Assembly: GCA_003566215.1 (NCBI GenBank)
Contig: PXEJ01000018.1
Coordinates: 1-5,428, forward strand
Length of the DNA stretch: 5,428 nucleotides
Direction of reading: 5' to 3'
Source: Cyanobacteria bacterium T3Sed10_376R1m
Lineage (GTDB): Bacteria; Cyanobacteriota; Cyanobacteriia; Cyanobacteriales; Cyanobacteriaceae
Positions within the stretch are counted from its first letter, which is position 1; the number at the start of each line of letters is the position of its first letter. Positions 1 to 4,726 of this stretch are shown piece by piece. A program made the translations under genes and the position numbers. The notes beneath the pieces were generated by a model, which was given only the letters and a program-made list of their open reading frames with translations, made no database searches and had not been told where the DNA came from.

Positions 1-1204
1 TGGTACTCTTTATTTTAGTAGCGATCGCCTCGACTATTGGAACATATATCGTCAAGAAAAAAATGGCAAGATAAAACCCTTATACCCGCTCAATGCTGAA
101 TTTGGTTATCCTCATTGGGTTTTTGGGGAATCAGTTTACGGTTTTGCCGATAAAGATACAATTATTTGTACCTACACTAAAAGTGGTATTTGGCATTTAG
201 CTAGTTTAAATACTAAACTAAAAAATCTAACGGATCTCAATATATCTTTTACTAATATTGCTTATTTACAGGTGAATGGGGATCAAATTTTGTTTACAGG
301 GGGTTCTCCTACTCAACCCACAGCCATAGTCAGGTTAGATGTAGAAACAGGGGAAACAGAAATTTTACAACAGTCGAGTAACCTTGACTTAGATGAGGGC
401 TACCTAACTCAACCCGAACAAATAGAATTTCCCACCAGTAATGGGGAAACTGCCTATGGTTGGTATTATCCCCCCAAAAACAAAGATTTTGTTACCCCAG
501 AGGGAGAGTTACCCCCCCTACTCGTCAAAAGCCACGGAGGCCCTACGGCTATGACTACCGCCAGTTATAACCTGCGGATTCAATATTGGACCAGTAGAGG
601 TTTTGCTTTTGTGGATGTGAATTATGGAGGGAGTACTGGTTATGGCAGGGATTATCGGCAGAGGCTAACCAAAAATTGGGGTATTGTGGATGTGGAGGAT
701 TGTATTAATGCTGCCAAATATTTGGTAAAAAAAGGAAAAGTTAATCAAGAAAAATTAGCAATTTCTGGAGGTAGTGCGGGAGGTTATACAACTTTAGCCG
801 CTCTTACTTTCCATGATACTTTTAAGGCAGGAGCTAGTTATTATGGGGTGAGTGATTTGGAGGTATTAGCTACGGATACCCATAAATTTGAGTCTCGTTA
901 TCTAGATAACTTAATCGGCAAATACCCTGAAGAAAAAGAAATTTACGAAGTGCGATCGCCCATTAATCATATAGATAAATTATCCTGTCCAGTAGCATTT
1001 TTTCAAGGTTTAGAGGATAAAGTAGTTCCTCCTAATCAAGCCCAAATGATGGTTAATGCCCTAGAAGCAAAAGGAATAAAAACTACCTATGTCACTTTTC
1101 CAGACGAAGGACACGGCTTTAGGAAGGCAGAAAACATCAAAAGGGCATTAGATGGAGAGTTCAATTTTTATGCAGAAATTTTTGGATTTTCTTGCCAATC
1201 GTAA
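1..1204 (+). CDS. S9-family serine peptidase (acylaminoacyl-peptidase / prolyl oligopeptidase type), 5' end outside window
   Basis: The frame is open from base 2 to the stop at 1202-1204, giving 400 visible residues. The family is usually about 600-680 residues, so much of the propeller lies upstream. A GTG at 272 is only an internal valine, because homology-like sequence (for example YFSSDR, typical of propeller blades) runs in frame before it. Visible residues 1 to about 140 look like the end of a beta-propeller; the rest is an alpha/beta hydrolase. The hydrolase shows SHGGP near 177-181, the nucleophile elbow GGSAGG with Ser258 (773-775), Asp339 in LEDKVVPP (1016-1018) and His371 in DEGHGF (1112-1114), so the Ser-Asp-His triad is complete. 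Family knowledge suggests a cytoplasmic enzyme that cleaves short or N-blocked peptides; the exact specificity cannot be read here. No signal peptide can be assessed. The gene ends in front of a strong terminator and converges on fur. The family call is secure; the subfamily is not. Confidence 0.93.
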   Translation, partial: GTLYFSSDRLDYWNIYRQEKNGKIKPLYPLNAEFGYPHWVFGESVYGFADKDTIICTYTKSGIWHLASLNTKLKNLTDLNISFTNIAYLQVNGDQILFTGGSPTQPTAIVRLDVETGETEILQQSSNLDLDEGYLTQPEQIEFPTSNGETAYGWYYPPKNKDFVTPEGELPPLLVKSHGGPTAMTTASYNLRIQYWTSRGFAFVDVNYGGSTGYGRDYRQRLTKNWGIVDVEDCINAAKYLVKKGKVNQEKLAISGGSAGGYTTLAALTFHDTFKAGASYYGVSDLEVLATDTHKFESRYLDNLIGKYPEEKEIYEVRSPINHIDKLSCPVAFFQGLEDKVVPPNQAQMMVNALEAKGIKTTYVTFPDEGHGFRKAENIKRALDGEFNFYAEIFGFSCQS

Positions 1205-1221
1205 AAGTTGTTAGCTATAAT
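1192..1221 (+). promoter_or_regulatory. Candidate sigma70-type promoter for a small RNA
   Basis: TTGCCA (1192-1197) and a perfect TATAAT (1216-1221) are separated by 18 bp. The predicted start is an A at about 1228. The -35 lies inside the last codons of the peptidase gene. The only thing downstream on this strand is a terminator hairpin about 25 nt later, so the product would be a short untranslated RNA. I see no clear Fur-box core next to it. The call rests on sequence resemblance alone. Confidence 0.45.
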
Positions 1222-1227
1222 ATGGGT

Positions 1228-1292
1228 ACCTAACACTTAAACCACACCTAATAGTCAGGACGAACCCCCTTTGTCCTGACTCCCTTTTTTTT
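1228..1292 (+). ncRNA. Candidate small regulatory RNA, about 65 nt, between peptidase and fur
   Basis: From the predicted start near 1228 the transcript would have an unpaired C/A-rich 5' part (ACCACACCT at 1241-1249), then one hairpin (1253-1281) with CCCCCTTT in its loop (1265-1272), and a T8 tail (1285-1292). There is no start codon with a usable frame, so it is not a peptide gene. Both unpaired C-rich parts are complementary to purine-rich ribosome-binding sequences (AGGTGTGG and AAAGGGGG), as expected of a trans-acting translational repressor. The size and the neighbouring fur gene recall the iron-stress small RNA IsaR1 of cyanobacteria (about 68 nt, Fur-controlled, as I remember it), but I cannot confirm identity from memory. 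The alternative is that this is simply the peptidase terminator with a chance TATAAT upstream. Confidence 0.4.
1253..1292 (+). terminator. Rho-independent terminator
   Basis: AGTCAGGAC (1253-1261) pairs perfectly over 9 bp with GTCCTGACT (1273-1281) around an 11-nt loop, followed by CCC and T8 (1285-1292). It is oriented to stop + strand transcription from the peptidase gene and from the candidate small RNA. On the opposite strand the A-run comes before the hairpin and no T-run follows, so it is not a good terminator for fur. Confidence 0.85.
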
Positions 1293-1307
1293 AGATAATC
1301 ACATTAA

Positions 1308-1817
1308 TTACTTATGATGTCCTTCTGCGATCGCACGGCTACAACACCACTCATTAGGTAAGGTAGAAGGCCAACCCATTTCAAGGGCTTCTTGACAAAT
1401 AGTCATAACAGTTAACTGACAGTCAATCAACTGAAAATCTTCTTTTTGACACTGTTTTAAACTATGTTTCAAAATAGAATCATCTTGAAATTCAATGGTT
1501 TTATTACACTGAATACAAACAATATGGTGATGATGATGAGGATAGGGATGATTAAGTTCATAGTGTTTATGACCTTCGGCTAATTCTAACTCCCTTAAAA
1601 CACGCATTTTAGTCATCAACTTAACACTGCGATAAATAGTTGACAAACTAATATTTTCGCCATCCTCTTCCAACATATTATGTAACTCTTCTGCGCTCAA
1701 ATGATTCCCTTGAGGTAAATTATAAAATACTTCGAGGATTTTCTCCCGTTGGGGAGTCATGCGCCATCCTCTAGAATTAAGTTTTTTCTTGATCGATGCG
1801 GTAGTATCTAAAGCCAT
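1308..1817 (-). CDS. fur: Fur family ferric uptake regulator
   Basis: This 169-residue protein matches the Fur family along its length. The N-terminal winged helix covers about residues 1-88, with GWRMTPQREKILEVF (17-31) and the recognition region ENISLSTIYRSVKLM (54-68). The C-terminal dimerisation and metal domain has HKHYE (83-87), a run of five histidines (94-98) and Cys101-x2-Cys104. Fur with Fe2+ represses iron-uptake and stress genes and is cytoplasmic. Cys133 and Cys141 are present, but residue 138 is Met and Cys141 is followed by Gln, so neither a second CxxC nor a Cys-Pro motif is formed. The tail from about 142 to 169, with WCC at 157-159, extends past the usual core. The ATG at 1817-1815 has a weak GGA about six bases upstream. 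The gene is monocistronic, convergent with the peptidase and divergent from the antiporter. Zur or PerR paralogues are the alternatives; overall resemblance favours Fur itself. Confidence 0.9.
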   Translation of the reverse strand: MALDTTASIKKKLNSRGWRMTPQREKILEVFYNLPQGNHLSAEELHNMLEEDGENISLSTIYRSVKLMTKMRVLRELELAEGHKHYELNHPYPHHHHHIVCIQCNKTIEFQDDSILKHSLKQCQKEDFQLIDCQLTVMTICQEALEMGWPSTLPNEWCCSRAIAEGHHK

Positions 1818-1848
1818 AAAACATCCATGACAATTCTTGCTTAACTTA

Positions 1849-1878
1849 ATGATACTTCTCTTTGATGGCTATTTGCAA
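1849..1878 (-). promoter_or_regulatory. Candidate fur promoter
   Basis: On the minus strand TTGCAA (1878-1873) and TATCAT (1854-1849) are spaced by 18 bp. Transcription would start near 1842, giving a leader of about 25 nt before the fur ATG. The spacing and direction are right, but both hexamers deviate from consensus and the region is AT-rich, so chance resemblance is possible. Confidence 0.4.
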
Positions 1879-1887
1879 CTACTTCAG

Positions 1888-1906
1888 ATTAATTGAGAAT
1901 GACATC
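1888..1906 (-). promoter_or_regulatory. Possible Fur box upstream of fur
   Basis: The minus strand contains ATTCTCAATTAAT (1900-1888). Its core TTCTCAAT is identical to the centre of the Anabaena FurA-box consensus as I recall it (AAATAAATTCTCAATAAAT); over 19 positions about 13 match, mostly in the core and on one side. It sits about 10 bp upstream of the proposed fur -35, which would suit autoregulation. The consensus is from memory and the region is AT-rich. Confidence 0.3.
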
Positions 1907-1910
1907 TAAG

Positions 1911-1924
1911 TATCTGTACAGATA
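1911..1924. promoter_or_regulatory. 14-bp perfect palindrome, candidate operator
   Basis: TATCTGTACAGATA reads identically on both strands. It lies in the fur/antiporter divergent region, centred about 75 bp upstream of the proposed fur transcription start. A weaker dyad, TGATA-aca-TATCA, follows at 1942-1954. Symmetry suggests a dimeric regulator, but I do not recognise the site: it fits neither NtcA (GTA-N8-TAC) nor the cyanobacterial LexA spacing. Confidence 0.35.
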
Positions 1925-2096
1925 TAATTGATAAAAATAGTTGATAACATATCACTAACAAATCCATTGATTTTTGCCAAACTTTCAAATCTCGATAACG
2001 TTTTACTTCAATCATTTTCAGAAAACTTAACACCTTTTGTGTAACGTCAGTTATAAAAAAAATTTTTCTCTTTGTTCATGATTTTAAATCTTTTTT

Positions 2097-2125
2097 TTGT
2101 ATATTTTTTGCTAACGTAGTATGGT
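2097..2125 (+). promoter_or_regulatory. Weak candidate promoter of the antiporter gene
   Basis: TTGTAT (2097-2102) and TATGGT (2120-2125) are 17 bp apart. The start would fall near 2132, about 47 nt before the GTG. The hexamers are imperfect and the region is AT-rich. A TAACGT copy (2112-2117) lies inside the spacer, where a bound regulator could affect polymerase. Confidence 0.25.
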
Positions 2126-2178
2126 AAAAACCTTTGTCTTGGCAAAAATACGCTCTTGAGCTTAAACTGTAATAATCC

Positions 2179-3780
2179 GTGAACAATATTCTCATTGAAA
2201 ATATATCTCAAACAGCGTTCAATCAATCAGAAAACTTTACTAATCTTGTTGGTACATTAATTTTATTGTTGCTAGTAGCTACGGTGGTAGCACTTATTAG
2301 CCGGAAGTTGAAAATTCCCTATGTCATCGGCTTAGTTATAGCTGGTTTAATAGTAACTCCTGATGCTTTACCTCGCTCTATTAGTCTCAATCCCGATGTT
2401 ATTTTAAATTTATTTTTACCTATTCTCATCTTTGAAGCGGCAATCAATACGGATGTTAGTCGGTTGCGTGACACCGTCAAGCCCATTGCTTTATTAGCAG
2501 GTCCTGGGGTTTTAGTTTCTGCAGGAATTACCACTTTTTTACTCAAAAATTTTCTTGATTTACCCTGGATTACTGCTTCGGCGATGAGTGTTATTTTAAC
2601 AGTGACAGATACTGTGTCAGTTATTGCGGCGTTTAAAAATGTGTCTGTACCCTCTAGGTTAGCTAATATTGTCGAAAATGAGAGTTTATTTAATGATGGG
2701 GTTGCCTTAGTTTTAATTAATATTATTGTCACAATCTTGGTACAGGGTTCATTTTCTGCTCAAGAAGCCTTGAGCCAAACTTTAGTCGCTTTTGTGGGGG
2801 GAGGAGTTTTAGGTTTGGGGTTGGGTTATCTATGTGTGGGTTTATTTGCTCAATTAGATGACTCTTTGAGTAGTATTTTGTTAACTGTGGCGGTTTCTTT
2901 AGGCACTTTTCAAATTGGGCAGATGTTGGGAGTCTCTAGTGCCATTTCGGTTGTTGTCGCCGGGCTAGTGATAGGACATTTGGGTTTTCGTAATACTTCG
3001 GCTACCACTAAAGTCACTCTTCTAAATTTTTGGGAATATGCAGGATTTGGGGTGAATACTTTTATTTTTTTGGTTCTCGGAATTACTATTAATCCTGTGG
3101 CGGTGCTACAAACTTTTCCCTTTGCGATTCTTGCTATTTTTTCTTATCAAATTGGTCGTATTTTTTCTATCTATCCCCTTTCCTATTTGTTGCGATGGTG
3201 CGATCGCCCTTTACCTTATAGATGGCAACACGTTCTCATCTGGGGTAATGTCAAAGGTTCGTTGTCAATGGCATTAGCCATCAGTTTACCCTCTAGTTTA
3301 CCTTTTAAGGATCAAGTGGTAACTATCGTATTTAGTACAGTGTTACTATCCCTTCTAGGACAAGGATTGAGCCTATCTTGGTTTGTCAAAAAACTAAAAC
3401 TATCAAGTCCATCAATTGTTAAACAAAAAATCGAAAAACTACAATTAAATTTAATTGCTTCTAAAGCAGCCCAAAAAGAATTAAATAGTCTTTTCGAGTC
3501 GGGAAGTTTATCAAAATCTCTCTACGAAGAAATTTTTTCTCGTTATCAGGCCAAAGTTGCTACCTCGGAAAAGCAACTAAGAGAATATTACAATCAACGT
3601 ATTTTAGATCAAGAAGATACTAACGAAAACAACTATTTGGATGGTTTATTAAGACGTTTGTATTTAGCAGAAAAAAGTGCGCTTAGTGATGCTATTCGTA
3701 AAAGTATTCTTGATGATGAAATTGGGCAATCATATATTCAAGAGTTGGATGAAAAATTACTATCTTTAAAGGATGATTAG
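2179..3780 (+). CDS. CPA1-family Na+/H+ antiporter (NhaP/NhaS type)
   Basis: This 533-residue polytopic inner-membrane protein has about 12-13 hydrophobic segments between residues 23 and 403, then a charged, probably cytoplasmic tail (about 404-533) rich in Lys, Glu and Leu. Family marks are FLPILIFEAAIN (79-90), TDT at 143-145 where relatives usually have TDP, NESLFNDG with the Asn172-Asp173 pair that carries the exchanged ion in CPA1 proteins, and WGNVKGSLSMALAISLP (355-371). The ND rather than DD pair predicts electroneutral exchange of cytoplasmic Na+ (or Li+/K+) for H+, used in salt and pH homeostasis. The length fits the roughly 520-530-residue cyanobacterial NhaP/NhaS1 proteins. GTG at 2179 is chosen because an in-frame TAA at 2173-2175 blocks extension and the next usable starts fall inside the first membrane helix. 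No Shine-Dalgarno is visible. The gene is monocistronic. The family is certain; ion preference and exact orthologue are not. Confidence 0.92.
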   Translation: MNNILIENISQTAFNQSENFTNLVGTLILLLLVATVVALISRKLKIPYVIGLVIAGLIVTPDALPRSISLNPDVILNLFLPILIFEAAINTDVSRLRDTVKPIALLAGPGVLVSAGITTFLLKNFLDLPWITASAMSVILTVTDTVSVIAAFKNVSVPSRLANIVENESLFNDGVALVLINIIVTILVQGSFSAQEALSQTLVAFVGGGVLGLGLGYLCVGLFAQLDDSLSSILLTVAVSLGTFQIGQMLGVSSAISVVVAGLVIGHLGFRNTSATTKVTLLNFWEYAGFGVNTFIFLVLGITINPVAVLQTFPFAILAIFSYQIGRIFSIYPLSYLLRWCDRPLPYRWQHVLIWGNVKGSLSMALAISLPSSLPFKDQVVTIVFSTVLLSLLGQGLSLSWFVKKLKLSSPSIVKQKIEKLQLNLIASKAAQKELNSLFESGSLSKSLYEEIFSRYQAKVATSEKQLREYYNQRILDQEDTNENNYLDGLLRRLYLAEKSALSDAIRKSILDDEIGQSYIQELDEKLLSLKDD

Positions 3781-3791
3781 ACTTGTTTGTA

Positions 3792-4616
3792 TTACTTTTG
3801 CTCAACTTTTCGCTGCGCTAATTTTAGTCTGATTTGGGTATGGTATTCCCTTGTAATGGGATAAAAATAGGCCAAAATAATACCGATGACTAAAATAATT
3901 GCGGGTAAGGGTGCAACGACTAAACGGATGGTGAGAAGGGCGCTAGAAGGTTGTATGGGTGGGGCTTCCCCTGCTACGGTACGAATAAATCCTGAGGCAT
4001 CTAAGGCAATACCCACTAGAAATAGTCCTAAGGCTAATCCCACTTTTTGTAAAAGAACCATAAATCCATAAAATATTCCTTCTCTGCGTTTTCCTGTGTT
4101 AAGTTCGTCTAAGTCGATGACATCGGGTATCATTGACCAAGGTATTAAATATGCTACAGATACCCCAAAACCGGCTAAAATTGCCATGATGTATAAAAAG
4201 GTTGTCTGTCCGGGTTGTATTAAAAATAAGCCGATTTGAGCTATTATCCAAATTCCTGAGCCTAAAAAATAAACTATTTTCTTGTCTAGTTTGTTACTAA
4301 TTTTTTGCCATACAAATAACATAATTAGGGCTGTTCCTTGAACTGCGATCGCAATTTGAGGGAAGATTACTTCTGGTAATCCCATCCAATTAACTACAAA
4401 AAAAAGTAGTATTGAGGCGGTTAATTGTACCGCCAACCATGAGCATAAATAAATACCGATGACGAATAAGAAGGGTTTGTTATTGAAGACTATTTTGAGT
4501 TGTTCTAAGAAAGAAATGTTTAAATTATCTTCTCGTTGAGGGGATCTTTTTTTGAGGAGATGTGGTTCTGTTTTTCCTTTAATAAATGTCCATGCCATCA
4601 TAGCAAAAATGCTCAT
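3792..4616 (-). CDS. C-terminal fragment of the MelB-like symporter
   Basis: ATG 4616 opens a 274-residue frame, but that Met is almost certainly internal: the same frame continues without a stop up to 4820 with hydrophobic, family-like sequence, and no ribosome-binding site is evident before it. The piece holds helices 7-12, including PFLFVIGIYLCSWL (48-61) and the GPH signature IPDVIDLDELNTGKRREG (163-180), followed by IFYGFMVLLQKVGLALG, close to the XylP/MelB pattern. The C-terminus is a short basic cytoplasmic tail. It converges on the antiporter gene, with 11 bp between the stop codons. It would be made as a useful protein only if fused to the upstream half by frame restoration or ribosomal slippage. 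Confidence 0.7.
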   Translation of the reverse strand: MSIFAMMAWTFIKGKTEPHLLKKRSPQREDNLNISFLEQLKIVFNNKPFLFVIGIYLCSWLAVQLTASILLFFVVNWMGLPEVIFPQIAIAVQGTALIMLFVWQKISNKLDKKIVYFLGSGIWIIAQIGLFLIQPGQTTFLYIMAILAGFGVSVAYLIPWSMIPDVIDLDELNTGKRREGIFYGFMVLLQKVGLALGLFLVGIALDASGFIRTVAGEAPPIQPSSALLTIRLVVAPLPAIILVIGIILAYFYPITREYHTQIRLKLAQRKVEQK

Positions 4617-4726
4617 AAAATAGATGGTTGTTATGGCATAAAAAATACGGGCATTAGAGGTACTAATAAAAAGATTATAAATACTAAAAATACCTAATAT
4701 ACTAGATATTATGATGAGAATAAAAC

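Larger units (their letters stand above)
1818..2178. other. Divergent intergenic regulatory region between fur and the antiporter
   Basis: This 361-bp stretch is very AT-rich and has no convincing coding frame and no tRNA-like fold. The fur half holds a promoter-like pair, a Fur-box-like core and a perfect palindrome. The antiporter half holds three copies of TAACGT (1996-2001, 2042-2047, 2112-2117), an A8T5 tract (2055-2067), T-runs at 2091-2098 and 2104-2109, and a weak promoter-like pair. Its length is generous for two promoters, so extra regulation of one or both genes is plausible. Confidence 0.7.

Noticed and set aside
50..76. Apparent frameshift in the A-run near 57-63 of the peptidase gene
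   Set aside because: Counting seven A's gives GAA AAA AAT GGC AAG in the same frame as the rest of the gene; there is no shift.
272..1204. GTG at 272 as the start of a 310-residue peptidase
   Set aside because: The frame is open and family-like from base 2, so 272 is an internal valine codon and the gene starts upstream of the window.
1911..1924. LexA or NtcA site at the palindrome
   Set aside because: The spacing between half-sites does not match GTA-N8-TAC or the cyanobacterial LexA pattern.
2030..2042. ACAC-CTTTT-GTGT hairpin in the divergent region
   Set aside because: Only four base pairs with no T-run placed to act as a terminator; too weak to call.
2319..2732. 137-residue minus-strand open frame inside the antiporter gene
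   Set aside because: It lies wholly antisense to well-conserved membrane-helix coding sequence, resembles no known protein and has no start signals; it is a shadow of the real gene.
3886..4071. 61-residue plus-strand open frame inside the symporter gene
   Set aside because: It is antisense to conserved helices 11-12 of the symporter, with low-complexity composition; a shadow frame.
4617..4726. A 110-bp intergenic gap between two separate transporter genes
   Set aside because: The downstream frame stays open through it and encodes membrane-like sequence, so it is part of one interrupted gene.
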